This document shows, piece after piece, positions 8,047-17,079 of a stretch of DNA of 64,000 nucleotides (position 1 is the stretch's first letter; each line of letters starts with the position of its first letter). Origin of the DNA: Schaalia sp. HMT-172. Lineage in GTDB: Bacteria > Actinomycetota > Actinomycetes > Actinomycetales > Actinomycetaceae. A program made the position numbers and the translations under genes. The notes beneath the pieces are model-generated. The model saw nothing but the letters and a program-made list of their open reading frames with translations. It searched no databases and was not told where the DNA came from. Location of the stretch: positions 806,001 to 870,000 of the forward strand of contig NZ_CP130058.1 of the NCBI RefSeq assembly GCF_030644365.1. Direction: 5' to 3'.

Positions 8047-11000
8047 ATGCGCCGCAACGCTGCACGCATCGGGCTCGTCGGAGTCCTCGCCCTCTCGATG
8101 GGCGTGGCAACCGCGACCGCTCCACCCGCCAGAGCTGATGACCCCGCGTCGCTGATAGCCCCCGCCCGAAGTGGCGCGGGCTTGATGAACTACGCGATTA
8201 ACCTGAGCCCGGGGGCCGGCCCCGCCGAGCTGGAGCGGGCCCTCGCCCTCGTCCCGAGCGCCCACGGCGTCGCCCTGGCCTCCTACCCGCAGATCGGCAC
8301 CTTCTTCGCCCAGAGCGAGTCGGCCTCGTTCGCGCCCGACATCGCCGAGGCCCTGGCCGGCGCCGGGATCAAGGTGCACTCGGTCGGACCGACCCGCGTC
8401 GCCCCCGTGCCCGAGGGCGAGCGAGCCGCGGCGAGTACCCCCGGTGACAAGCCGGCGCCGGAGCCGACTTCCCCGCAGTCGGGGCAGGGAGGCGCGCAGA
8501 GCGGGCCGCAGTCGGGGGCCCCTGCGGGCGGCACGAACAGCGTTCGCGACCATGACGCCACCGAGGCTGAGGGTGCGGAGGACATCTCGAACTGGGGCGC
8601 CGCCGCGATGAGCGCGCGCGAGGCGGGCGCCGTGCCCGTCGCGCACGCCCCCGTCACGGTTGGCGTCATCGACACGGGCATCGACGACATGCACCCCGAC
8701 CTGGCCGGGCGCGTCGACCAGACGCGCTCCGTGTCCTGCGCGGCCAACGGCATCGCCTCCCAGGGTTACGGTTCGTGGCGCGACGACTACTTCCACGGCA
8801 CGCACGTCGCGGGCATTATCGCCGCCAACCACAACAGCATTGGCATCGACGGCATCGCGCCCCAGGCGACCCTCGTGTCGATCAAGGCCGCCAACTCCGA
8901 GCAACTCATGTACCCGGAATACGTGACCTGTGGGTTCATGTGGGCGGCCGGCCACGGGGTCGACATTGTCAACAACTCCTACTCGATGGACCCGTGGATG
9001 TACTGGAGCCCGACCGACCCGGAGCAGGCCGCGGGCCTGGAGGCGGCGTCGCGTTCCATCGCCTACGCGCAGGGTAGAGGCCTGGCCGTCATCGCCTCGG
9101 CCGGTAACGAGGGCGCCGACAACGACAACCCGACGACCGATTCGGCATCGCCGACGGACCTGGACACGCCCATCAAGGACCGGCCCGTCGCGGGCTCCAT
9201 CCGCGTTCCCGGACAGGTCGCGGGGGTCAGCCAGGTGAGCGCCCTCAAACGCGTCGACGAGGAGACGAAGCCCGAGTGGACGACGCTCGCGCGCGCGGAC
9301 TTCTCCAACTACGGCACGACCATTGACTTCGCCGCCCCCGGCGAGGGCATCTACTCCACCGTGCCCACCAGCCAGTATGCGAGCGGCTACGCCAAGACGA
9401 GCGGAACCTCGATGGCCGCCCCGCACATCACGGGCATCGCCGCGCTCATCAAGGCCACGCACCCGGCGTTCACGGGCGCCCAGATCGTCGACCTCATGCG
9501 CAAGCAGGCCGCCATCGACTACACGCGCCTGGACGCTCCCACCGACGGCAAGGAGTACCGCGGCCACGGCTTCATCAACGCGCTGACCACGATGCGTCGC
9601 GACCAGCTGCGCCCGACCGTGACGACCCTCGAATACCGCGTCGGCAAGGGGGAGTGGAAGAACCTTGACGGCGCCGTCCTGCCCGCCGGCCCCGTCACCT
9701 TCTACGCGTCCGCGGCCTCGCCGATCAGCCACCTGCACATGGACGTCGCCGGCCTGACCGGCGTCGACCGCGACGGGTCGGGCAAGTACGGGGACGACGA
9801 GCTGGGCGTGTCCGCGGAGAACGTGGACCTGAGCTCCCTCCTGCCCGAGGGCGCCGACTCGGTCACCGCGCGCGTGCAGGTCAGCGCCACCGGCATTAAC
9901 TTCGACCGCCAGGCCGACGACGACACGGGCCGCGAGGCCACCTTCACGGTGTCGCGCGACCCCGCCGTGGTCCCCCAGCCCGCGCCCGATTCGGCAGACA
10001 ACACGGTGCCCGCCCCCGCAACACCGACCGCCGGAATCACCGCCCCCGCGCGAGCCGCCGAGCAGCTGCCCGCCAACTACGCGGTGAACCTGCCCAAGGG
10101 CGCTGATAAGGCCACCTTCGAGCGGGCCGCAGCCCAGGCCTCGTTCCTGGGAGGCCTGGTCCTGGCACGCTACCCGCAGTTCGGGACGTTCTTCGTGCAG
10201 TCCGCCTCGGCCTCGTTCTCGCCCGACCTGGGCGCGGCGCTCATCAAGGAGGGCATCAGCTACGACTCGATCGGCCCGACCCGCCAGGCCCCCGTCGGCG
10301 GTAACGAGGCCGTGGTCCCCGTCGACTATGCGACCCTCGCGCGCGCGAACGCGGCGCTCGCGGCCTCCCCGAAGGCGAACGGCGCGCAGGCCGGCGGTGT
10401 ACAGGATGGCGGCGCGCAGGCCGGCGGTGTGCAGGGAGGCGACGAGGCCGGGGTGACGCCCGACCCGCAGACCTCCAACGGGTGGCACCTCCAGGCGCTG
10501 CGCGCGCTCGAAGCCCAGGGCGTGGACGTCATGCGTGCCCCCGTGACCGTGGGCGTCATGGACCAGTCCATTGACGACACTGTTCCGGACTTGGCGGGCC
10601 AGGTGGACCATTCGAAGTCGGTGGCTTGTAACGTCAACGGCATCCCGAACCAGGATCCGGCGGCGTGGCGCTGGGACGACGCGACCCACGGGACGCACGT
10701 GGCCGGGTCGATTGCCGCGAAGCATGACGGCGTGGGCGTTGATGGTGTGAATCCGACGCTAACAATCGCTGCGATCAACGTGGCGTCGCGCAACGGCGGC
10801 TACTTCTACCCCGAGTATGTCGTGTGCGGCTTCGTGTGGGCCGCGGAGCACGGTATCTCGGTGACGAATGGCTCGTACTACGTGAATCCGTGGAAGTACT
10901 GGATGCCGGGCGACCCGGAGCAGGCGGCGGGCCTGGAGGCTGTCCAGCGTGCGGTCGACTATTCGACGTCGAAGGACGTCATTAACGTGGTGGCTGCCGG

Positions 11001-12435
11001 CAACTGGACGACGGACCTGGACAACCCGCCCGCGACCGACGATTCGTCACCGGGCGACACGTGGGGCGCTTACGAGCGGGACGTGAAGGGCGGCGTGTAC
11101 CTGCCGTCGATGATGCGCGGTACCCTAGCGGTGTCGGCGTTGCAGCTGCCCGACGGCGCGGACCCGGCGACCGGAGTGTTGGAGCCGACGTCCTGGTCAA
11201 ACTGGGGTGCCTCGACGATTGATTTCGCGGCTCCCGGCGCGAAGATCTACGCGCCGCTGACGAGCTGGTACGGAAAGGCCTACGGGAACCTGTATGGCAC
11301 GTCGCAGGCGGCGCCTCTGGCGGCGGCCGTGATTGCGACGCTGCGTCAGGTGCATCCGGAGATGAACGCTTCGGAAATTGTTGCCTTGGCGAAGAAGCAG
11401 GCGTCCGCGCCCGAGAACTGGTCGCGCCTGGCCGCGCCCGTTGAGGGGCGCGAGTATCGGGGCGCCGGCTTGCCGAACGCGTTGGACGCGGTGCTGAAGG
11501 ATCAGGCGACGCCGGTGATCGGCACGGTCGAGTATTCGACGGATGGGTCTACGTGGATGCCCTTGGCGGGTGAATCCGTCGTGGGTCGCGTCTCGGTGCG
11601 GGTCAGTGTTTCCGGTCCCGTGACGAGCGCGCGCCTGCTGCTGGGTGATCGTGAGATCGCGGCGGGGCAGGGGAGTGGGGAGTTCTCCGGTCCCGAGCTG
11701 ACGCTGCAGGCTGACGGCGTGGACGTGTCGCACCCGCAGGGTGTGGGGCGTTTCGCGGGCGCCACGACGGTCACGGTCGAGGCGTTCGGCCGCAACTTTG
11801 ACCCGCGGGCCGACGACGACGCGACCGTGCAGGTGCCTGTCACGGTGAGCCCCGATCACGTGGGGCCCGACGAGGCCGGGGCTGGGCGCTGGGTGTCCGG
11901 CGTGCTCGGCTGGTGGTGGCGCTACGACAACGGGACGTATCCGACGTCCACGCAGCTGCGCATTGACGGGGCGATCTACCGTTTTGATGCTCACGGGTAC
12001 ATGGTGACCGGATGGGTGTACGAGGGTGGCCGCTGGTTCTACTATGGGCCGTCTGGCGGTCAGGCCTCCGGGTGGGTTCACGTGGCCGGCTCGTGGTACT
12101 ACCTGGATCCTTTGAGCGGTGCGATGGCGAGCGGCTGGACGAAGGTGCGCGACACCTGGTACTACCTGTCGTCATCCGGCGCGATGCGTACCGGCTGGGT
12201 GAGGGACGGGTCCTCCTGGTACTACCTGTCTCCTGACGGCGCGATGGCCACCGGATGGGTGCGGGTGGGTTCCTCCTGGTACTACCTGTCTCCTGACGGC
12301 GCGATGGCCACCGGATGGCTGCGTGATGGCGGCTCCTGGTTCTACCTGTCGTCTTCTGGGGCGATGGTGACGGGCAGCCGGTGGATCGACGGCACGCGCT
12401 ACTCGTTCGACGTCGAGGGGAGGCTCCTCCCGTAG
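8047..12435 (+). CDS. Tandem double-subtilase with GW repeats (paralogue 2)
   Basis: This 1462-residue secreted protein (signal peptide about 1-30) contains two complete propeptide-plus-S8 units. Unit 1 has D209, H250, N354 and S455 in canonical motifs (VIDTGID, HGTHVAG, SAGNEG, GTSMAAPH). Unit 2, preceded by its own NYAVNL..SIGPTR propeptide at about 677-750, keeps D839, H881, N976 and S1076 but in divergent settings (VMDQSID, GTSQAAPL). The inter-unit linker has internal AGGVQ repeats. About eight C-terminal GW repeats follow, two nearly identical at DNA level (near 12195-12325), which indicates recent unit duplication. Unit 1 is very likely active and unit 2 possibly so. Confidence 0.9.
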   Translation: MRRNAARIGLVGVLALSMGVATATAPPARADDPASLIAPARSGAGLMNYAINLSPGAGPAELERALALVPSAHGVALASYPQIGTFFAQSESASFAPDIAEALAGAGIKVHSVGPTRVAPVPEGERAAASTPGDKPAPEPTSPQSGQGGAQSGPQSGAPAGGTNSVRDHDATEAEGAEDISNWGAAAMSAREAGAVPVAHAPVTVGVIDTGIDDMHPDLAGRVDQTRSVSCAANGIASQGYGSWRDDYFHGTHVAGIIAANHNSIGIDGIAPQATLVSIKAANSEQLMYPEYVTCGFMWAAGHGVDIVNNSYSMDPWMYWSPTDPEQAAGLEAASRSIAYAQGRGLAVIASAGNEGADNDNPTTDSASPTDLDTPIKDRPVAGSIRVPGQVAGVSQVSALKRVDEETKPEWTTLARADFSNYGTTIDFAAPGEGIYSTVPTSQYASGYAKTSGTSMAAPHITGIAALIKATHPAFTGAQIVDLMRKQAAIDYTRLDAPTDGKEYRGHGFINALTTMRRDQLRPTVTTLEYRVGKGEWKNLDGAVLPAGPVTFYASAASPISHLHMDVAGLTGVDRDGSGKYGDDELGVSAENVDLSSLLPEGADSVTARVQVSATGINFDRQADDDTGREATFTVSRDPAVVPQPAPDSADNTVPAPATPTAGITAPARAAEQLPANYAVNLPKGADKATFERAAAQASFLGGLVLARYPQFGTFFVQSASASFSPDLGAALIKEGISYDSIGPTRQAPVGGNEAVVPVDYATLARANAALAASPKANGAQAGGVQDGGAQAGGVQGGDEAGVTPDPQTSNGWHLQALRALEAQGVDVMRAPVTVGVMDQSIDDTVPDLAGQVDHSKSVACNVNGIPNQDPAAWRWDDATHGTHVAGSIAAKHDGVGVDGVNPTLTIAAINVASRNGGYFYPEYVVCGFVWAAEHGISVTNGSYYVNPWKYWMPGDPEQAAGLEAVQRAVDYSTSKDVINVVAAGNWTTDLDNPPATDDSSPGDTWGAYERDVKGGVYLPSMMRGTLAVSALQLPDGADPATGVLEPTSWSNWGASTIDFAAPGAKIYAPLTSWYGKAYGNLYGTSQAAPLAAAVIATLRQVHPEMNASEIVALAKKQASAPENWSRLAAPVEGREYRGAGLPNALDAVLKDQATPVIGTVEYSTDGSTWMPLAGESVVGRVSVRVSVSGPVTSARLLLGDREIAAGQGSGEFSGPELTLQADGVDVSHPQGVGRFAGATTVTVEAFGRNFDPRADDDATVQVPVTVSPDHVGPDEAGAGRWVSGVLGWWWRYDNGTYPTSTQLRIDGAIYRFDAHGYMVTGWVYEGGRWFYYGPSGGQASGWVHVAGSWYYLDPLSGAMASGWTKVRDTWYYLSSSGAMRTGWVRDGSSWYYLSPDGAMATGWVRVGSSWYYLSPDGAMATGWLRDGGSWFYLSSSGAMVTGSRWIDGTRYSFDVEGRLLP

Positions 12436-12554
12436 CTGACGGGGTGTTCCCTGTGGGCTGAATGACCTCCTCAGACTAGTGAGAGGTTTTCGAGCTACCA
12501 TAGAACTGCCTGGCCAAGTCTGACCTCCCAGCGGACTGTGGTCGAGCTCGAAGG

Positions 12555-12587
12555 CGGGGGCCGCGCACCATCGGTGCGCGGCCCCCG
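12555..12587 (+). terminator. Terminator of subtilase 2
   Basis: CGGGGGCCGCGCACC, a three-base loop, then the exact complement, followed by TTTGTGTT. Confidence 0.85.
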
Positions 12588-12621
12588 TTTGTGTTGCGGA
12601 TGTGCTGCGGTGGGATGTCGG

Positions 12622-12705
12622 TGCCTTCCTGCCCGCTCGTCGCTCGCGCCGCTTCGGGGCGGGGCCTTCCTGCCCGCTCGTCGCTCGTGCCGTGGCGGGG
12701 CGCCG
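12622..12705. repeat. Two-copy 42-bp direct repeat
   Basis: GCCTTCCTGCCCGCTCGTCG begins at 12622 and again at 12664, and each copy continues with similar GC-rich sequence. It belongs to a 1.37-kb stretch (12436-13811) without intact genes that is built almost entirely of repeats and element remnants. Confidence 0.7.
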
Positions 12706-12963
12706 GACCTGAGGCGCGCCGCCAGTGCTTGAGGGTTATAGGACAAAACGTGTTGGTTTTGTAGCGACTTTTCGGCTTACTGGTGCGGGAAAAGCCACAT
12801 TGAAGTTGATTGTTTCATCGCGTGCCTGTGTGTGGCCCCTTGATCCGTCACCGGGCTTGGACAGCTTGTTTGCGTCGGGGGTATCCACCGTGCCAGGCCA
12901 CCAGCGTGCCACCGGCTGTGCGACGAGCGGCAGCACATGACTCCCGTTGGGATGCTATCCACG

Positions 12964-13079
12964 AATGTTGCATGCAATTCCCCCGACACTGCGTCGCACC
13001 ACACGTCCATATCGGTGGAATTGTAACGTTTGCAGACGTTGTTGAAAGTTCATCCAATCGAATTGCATGCGAAACTGTT
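12964..13079 (+). repeat. Palindrome-ended repeat element, copy 3 (divergent)
   Basis: The ends AATGTTGCATGCAATTC and GAATTGCATGCGAAACT are conserved, but the interior is the most diverged of the six copies: only a GGTGGAATTGTAACGTTTG segment still aligns, and the inner TTTCAA palindrome is lost. Confidence 0.75.
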
Positions 13080-13231
13080 CCGAGCGAGTGCTAGTAACGC
13101 GCACACGGGCACGCTTCGCCGCCGCCTGACCGCTGGGCGGCTTCCCCTCGTGCACCCGCCGCACACGGGCACGCTCATGCGCGCCTGGGCCCTCTAATTC
13201 GCACGTGGGCCCGCTAATACGAGCGTGGGCA

Positions 13232-13305
13232 GCCCCGCCCACGCGCATATCGAGAGGTTGACGTGCGTATCAAGGGGTTAACGCGCATATTCAGCGGTTC
13301 GCGTG
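13232..13305. repeat. Degenerate 20-bp tandem repeats
   Basis: Units such as CGCGCATATCGAGAGGTTGA, CGTGCGTATCAAGGGGTTAA and CGCGCATATTCAGCGGTTCG follow one another. Just upstream (13140-13230) are looser repeats around CACGGGCACGCT and CGTGGGC. The function is unknown. Confidence 0.6.
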
Positions 13306-13335
13306 CGAACAACACACCATGTCCGAGACAGTTTT

Positions 13336-13410
13336 GCCCAAAACGTAGACCACCTCGCCCATGACACCCCATTATCGGCGTTTTTTGCCGAGGTGGTCTG
13401 CACTTTGGGC
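13336..13410. repeat. Long inverted repeat (hairpin element A)
   Basis: GCCCAAAACGTAGACCACCTCG pairs, with four mismatches over 22 bases, with CGAGGTGGTCTGCACTTTGGGC. The loop holds a second stem (CGGC-TTTTTT-GCCG). It looks like a small palindromic mobile element or a strong bidirectional hairpin. Confidence 0.65.
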
Positions 13411-13420
13411 GCCACGTCGC

Positions 13421-13483
13421 CCCGAACCGCGACCTCACCACCCCGAACCGCGACCTCTGCGCCCCGAACAGTGACCTCACCGC
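13421..13483. repeat. 21-bp tandem repeat, three copies
   Basis: Three adjacent units begin CCCCGAACCGCGACCTC, the third diverged (CCCCGAACAGTGACCTC). They lie between two hairpin elements. Confidence 0.7.
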
Positions 13484-13492
13484 CACCAAACG

Positions 13493-13567
13493 GGGGGAAT
13501 TGCACCATTAGAGGTGCGACACGCCGGCGACACGCCGAAGCAAGGCTCCTAATGGTGCAAAACCCCC
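13493..13567. repeat. Palindromic element B
   Basis: GGGGGAATTGCACCATTAG and CTAATGGTGCAAAACCCCC are inverted repeats of 19 bases with two central mismatches, around a 37-base core. Its right arm overlaps the end of a decayed transposase fragment, so it probably inserted into or was trimmed against an ISL3-type remnant. Confidence 0.65.
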
Positions 13568-13712
13568 ATCATTACCCCTGGTGTCCTGCTCCCCAACTGC
13601 TGCAGGACTGCCCGGCCAGGCGCTGGCTCAATGCGCTGGCCGGTCACTTCCAGGCCTAGGTCATCCAGGCGCATAAACGGGCTCAAATCGGGACGATCAA
13701 AGGTAGAATCAG
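13549..13712 (-). pseudogene. N-terminal fragment of an ISL3-type transposase
   Basis: Read on the minus strand the frame gives PDLSPFMRLDDLGLEVTG and QRIEP before running into hairpin element B and stopping at 13549. It starts just beside the subterminal hairpin of an ISL3-like IS end (13715-13835), exactly where the transposase start should lie. The sequence resembles ISL3 N-termini only loosely. It is a remnant with no cysteine cluster and no catalytic domain left. Confidence 0.45.
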
Positions 13713-13714
13713 AC

Positions 13715-13835
13715 GTGTCGAGGTCTTTCAGATGGAAGGTGTAGGAATCTCCATCATCAAAAGACCTCGACCCCTACCCGGCCACGACACGCCGAACCCC
13801 ACCCAACACCCCTACACCCTCAAATGCGAAGAGCC
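13715..13835. mobile_element. ISL3-family IS end remnant
   Basis: The segment mirrors the end of the complete ISL3 element near 32455-32568: a subterminal palindrome (GTCGAGGTCTTT with AAAGACCTCGAC), a CTACCC tract, and a terminal repeat ending CCTCAAATGCGAAGAGCC, compared with CTCAACTCGGAAGAGCC. The end abuts, and truncates, the DUF6318-like gene to its right. Confidence 0.75.
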
Positions 13836-14558
13836 GGTATTTGGTGGTACGTCCGCGCCGTTAGCTGGAACCGGTTCAAGAAGTAGAATGTGCTCGACCC
13901 TGAGTGAGTGCCCAAACGTCCAGCCGTTTGCATAGTCATTCTCGATCTTGCGCATAAGCGACTGTGCGAATCCGCTATCGTTATCGGAAAGTTCGGTAAG
14001 GGCCGAGGTGTCGTCCGTATTCCATGCGTAGGTAGCAACAGCGAGGTAGTGTCTCGCTGCTGCTTCGGCGCCTCGTTCGGTGTTTTCTTTGGCTTCTTCG
14101 GGGAGTTCGGGTTTGGTGTAGGTGGATGCGGCGTGTTCGGCTGGGCGCACGAGGACGCCGTCGGGTCCGATCTGGTAGCCGCCCGACATGGCCGCCTCGC
14201 CGGTAGTCGACGGGGATGGGGTCGGTGCGGGGTTCACGGGCGGCGAGGTTGTGGCGGCCACGGTGGGCCTCTCGCCCCACGCCGGCCACCAGCCTTCGGC
14301 GACCCCGTTGATGTACACGGCAAAGACTGCACCCGCGAAGAGAACAACGTAGACGACGCGCATCCCCCAATAGAACGGCTCCGCGTGCAGCCACGCCCGG
14401 GCGCGGGCCCGGGCGCCCTTGGGGCGGCGCACTTTGACCTCGGCGCGATAATCAGCCCACCGCCCGCGCGGCGTGTACTTACGCGGCGCCGTTTCGCGCC
14501 GGAATTGCTCCTCGTCCTCCTCGGTCACGGGACGTTCGGAGAGGGGTGGGACCATCAT
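13812..14558 (-). pseudogene. DUF6318-like membrane protein, C-terminally truncated by an IS end
   Basis: The 248-residue frame has a cytoplasmic basic N-terminus (RPKGARARARAW), one membrane helix (about 78-100, VVYVVLFAGAVFAVYING), a Pro/Ser/Thr linker, and the extracellular start of a DUF6318-type domain (KPELPEEAKENTERGAEAAARHYLAVATYAWNT). Alignment with the full copy at 15529-16422 is good up to NGADVPP; the last residues are encoded by the ISL3-type terminal repeat. About 60 C-terminal residues are missing. It is the last gene of a three-gene leftward cluster. The function is unknown. Confidence 0.75.
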
Positions 14559-14612
14559 GGCGTGTGCTCCTTCGCTGTGCCTGTGTTCTGTCGTGCGTCG
14601 TGCGTTGCGGAG

Positions 14613-15542
14613 TTAGTGGCCTTGTTTTTCTTCCCAGGTGTCGGTGTTGTTGATGACCAGGTGGGACAGGGGGAAGGGACCTGTCGTCTCGGTGGTGGTG
14701 ACCAGGCCGTTGATCGTTTGGGTCTCCCCGGTGAAAGGATTCGTGGCTGTCCCGCTCCACGTCGTCGTCAGCGTGATCTCGCGGTTCTCGTGCGGGTAGG
14801 GACCGTCGAACCCAGAACGCCACCCTTGGGGCGGCGTGTAATAGTGGCGAATCAAGCGCGGGTCCTTGTTCGGATCGATTCCCTTCTCCCATGCCAGGCC
14901 CGGGGAGGTGGTCACCGTGTTGGGGGTCCCATCGCCCCAGTTCCACTCGTAGCTCATCGCTGTGAACGTGACCGTGACTTCTCGACCAAACAGCGTGACC
15001 GTGTGAGTTTGAGTTGGTTTGGTGACTGAGACGATGGTAGGTATGAACCGGTTCGTATATGACACTGTGGGTGGTTGTTTGTTGATGCCGGCTCCGTCGG
15101 CGTGGATGATCGCGGCAGCGCGGCGCAGAATCGTCCGTGTTGAAGGGGGAGTTGACGACGTTGTATCGCTTGGAGGGGGATCGTCACACCTCCAAAAAAT
15201 TGAAAGTCCCACTTCCCCGATTTTATAGGTCACAGGGTGCTCACAGTGATAGCCAATCGCATAGTCCAAGGCCGGATTGGGCGGCGCCGGCGTCCCCTCC
15301 GGCAACGGATCGCCACTGCTCGACGGTGGCTGATACGTACCTCCGCCGGTTCCGGGCGTGTTTTGCGGCGTTGACTCACTTCCTGCTACGGATCCTCCGA
15401 GCGTTGCATGATCATCCTCAGCATTTGCGTCAAAACTGTTATCCCAGGGGATATCGGCGTGTGCCGGACAAGAAGTAATAGTGAGCATTGTGCAAAATAG
15501 AAGCCCGAATAGTATTCTGGTCAAGCTCTTAACTCTGTGCAT
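14613..15542 (-). CDS. Secreted or lipoprotein-like protein with a PKD-like segment
   Basis: This 309-residue protein has an N-terminal signal (LTRILFGLLFCTMLTITSCPAHA). ITSC fits a lipobox and AHA-D a signal-peptidase I site, so it may be lipid-anchored or secreted. A Thr/Pro/Ser-rich linker follows. The segment YEWNWGDGTPNTVTTSPG resembles PKD-type beta-sandwich repeats, which mediate extracellular contacts. Its start overlaps the end of the DUF6318 gene at 15529 by 14 bases, so the two are translationally coupled. I recognise no specific family. Codon use is less GC-biased near the start than in the flanking subtilases. Confidence 0.7.
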   Translation of the reverse strand: MHRVKSLTRILFGLLFCTMLTITSCPAHADIPWDNSFDANAEDDHATLGGSVAGSESTPQNTPGTGGGTYQPPSSSGDPLPEGTPAPPNPALDYAIGYHCEHPVTYKIGEVGLSIFWRCDDPPPSDTTSSTPPSTRTILRRAAAIIHADGAGINKQPPTVSYTNRFIPTIVSVTKPTQTHTVTLFGREVTVTFTAMSYEWNWGDGTPNTVTTSPGLAWEKGIDPNKDPRLIRHYYTPPQGWRSGFDGPYPHENREITLTTTWSGTATNPFTGETQTINGLVTTTETTGPFPLSHLVINNTDTWEEKQGH

Positions 15543-16422
15543 GATCGGCCTCTACTTTTCCTTGGACTTCCATCCACTTCCCGTTATTCCAAGACATAAT
15601 GAACGACATTGTTGAACCGTATTCTTCCGTGTTATCTTTCGTCCTAAGTCCGTAGCACTTAACTCCGTCTCTGGAGGAGATGTGAAGAGTCACTAGAATT
15701 GAGCCTTCTGGGACGTCTGTTCCGTTGGGGTTAATGGGTTCAACCGAAATTACTTGATCGACAACGGATGAAGTCTCGTAGGCCCATCCGTTGGTATAGA
15801 GGTCGTCAATATTCCTCACGTAGGTCGAAGCAAACTTCGATGTCGGCGCTGACATATCGGCTAGAGGCTGGGTATCTCCGGTGTTCCACGCGTAGACGAT
15901 AAGAGCGAGGTAGTGCTTCGCCGCGGCTTCGGCTCCTCGTTCGGTGTTCTCCTTGGCCTCTTCGGGTAGTTCTGGTTTGGTGTAGGTGGATGCGGCGTGT
16001 TCGGCGGGGCGGACCAGGACGCCGTCTGGGCCGATCTGGTAGCCACCCGACATCGAGGCCTCGCCCGAGGCTGTGGCGGAGGCAGTGGGCGCGGGGTAGA
16101 TGGGTGGCGTGGTTGTGGCTGCCACGGTGGGTCTCTCACCCCAGGCTGGCCACCAGCCCTCGGCGACCCCGTTGACGTACACCGAAAGGACCGCGCCAGC
16201 GAAGAGAACAACGTAGACGACGCGCATCCCCCAATAGAAGGGCTCGACGTGCAGCCAGGCCCGGGCGCGGGCCCGCGCACCCTTGGGGCGCCGCGCTTTG
16301 ACCTCGGCGCGATAATCAGCCCACCGACGGCGCAGCGTGTACTTACGCGGCGCCGTTTCGCGGCGGAAGCGCTCCTCATCCTCCTCGGTCACAGGACGCT
16401 CAGACAACGGCGGAACCATCAT
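15529..16422 (-). CDS. DUF6318-like single-pass membrane protein, intact copy
   Basis: This 297-residue protein is the full-length version of the gene at 13812: basic cytoplasmic N-terminus (MMVPPLSERPVTEEDEE, RPKGARARARAW), one helix at about 80-100, a proline-rich spacer, then the extracellular domain with PELPEEAKENTERGAEAAAKHYLALIVYAWNTGDT and a C-terminal half (YGSTMSFIMSWNNGKWMEVQGKVE) that resembles a small SnoaL/NTF2-like fold. The family is common in Actinomycetaceae and uncharacterised. A third, broken copy lies at 25295-25739. The DNA of the last 350 bases is AT-richer than the first half. Confidence 0.75.
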   Translation of the reverse strand: MMVPPLSERPVTEEDEERFRRETAPRKYTLRRRWADYRAEVKARRPKGARARARAWLHVEPFYWGMRVVYVVLFAGAVLSVYVNGVAEGWWPAWGERPTVAATTTPPIYPAPTASATASGEASMSGGYQIGPDGVLVRPAEHAASTYTKPELPEEAKENTERGAEAAAKHYLALIVYAWNTGDTQPLADMSAPTSKFASTYVRNIDDLYTNGWAYETSSVVDQVISVEPINPNGTDVPEGSILVTLHISSRDGVKCYGLRTKDNTEEYGSTMSFIMSWNNGKWMEVQGKVEADHAQS

Positions 16423-17079
16423 GATCTATCAACCTCCACGATGAGGTGTCCTCCCGCGCGCCCCCTCCATCGGAGACACGCCCTTCACCCACCAGACTAC
16501 GCGCCACAACACGCAAATACACCCAGAATGCACGGTAACCACCGTGACGCATCCTCCCAACGCATCCGAACGAACGTGCACGCACCCGCACAAGTTAGCC
16601 ATGACCTCGGCGTATCTAACCGGACCGTTCAGTCACATACTGCTCAGGGCTCGGCATCATGGCGACGCCAGCTGCCATAGTCGCCGGAGCGCAACGCGTG
16701 AGCATTGCCAGTGCGCGGCTGGACGCTGTCGGGGAAGCCTCGGTCGCGCGGGCCGCTCCGCACGCGCGCTCCCCTCGGCCGCGCGGGTGTCACGCCGCCC
16801 CGCACTCGGGCGCCGCCGACCACGAGCATCGTCTCCGCGCGAGCTGTCAAACGGTGGGGACCGCCGCTGAATGTGTGGTCACGGTTCGCGTCATTTCCTC
16901 GCTGCGCGTCTCGGTTGCATTGAAATTATGCGGCTAATTATTTGGCTTGTATATCCCAATATAGCTTGTATTTTGTGCATTTGTTACTCATAAATTGTTT
17001 CGGCAAGTAAAGAGGTGGATCATGGTAACCGCATGGACAAAGTTGTCCACGCGCAGGCACAAGTGAAAGTCGAGGAACC
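16423..17079. other. Gene-free region between divergent genes
   Basis: The part next to the DUF6318 gene (16430-16620) is similar to 27175-27345, so it was duplicated together with the gene. The part before subtilase 3 is AT-rich (16900-17010) and holds ATTTGTTACTCATAAATTGTTTC, related to the TTGTTACTGACAA promoter-region motif of subtilase 1. I see no gene. Confidence 0.6.

Noticed and set aside
7993-10725. 910-residue minus-strand frame opposite subtilase 2 (similar ones opposite subtilases 3 and 4)
   Set aside because: Antisense frames of this kind appear opposite every high-GC gene here; the sense strand encodes clear S8 domains.
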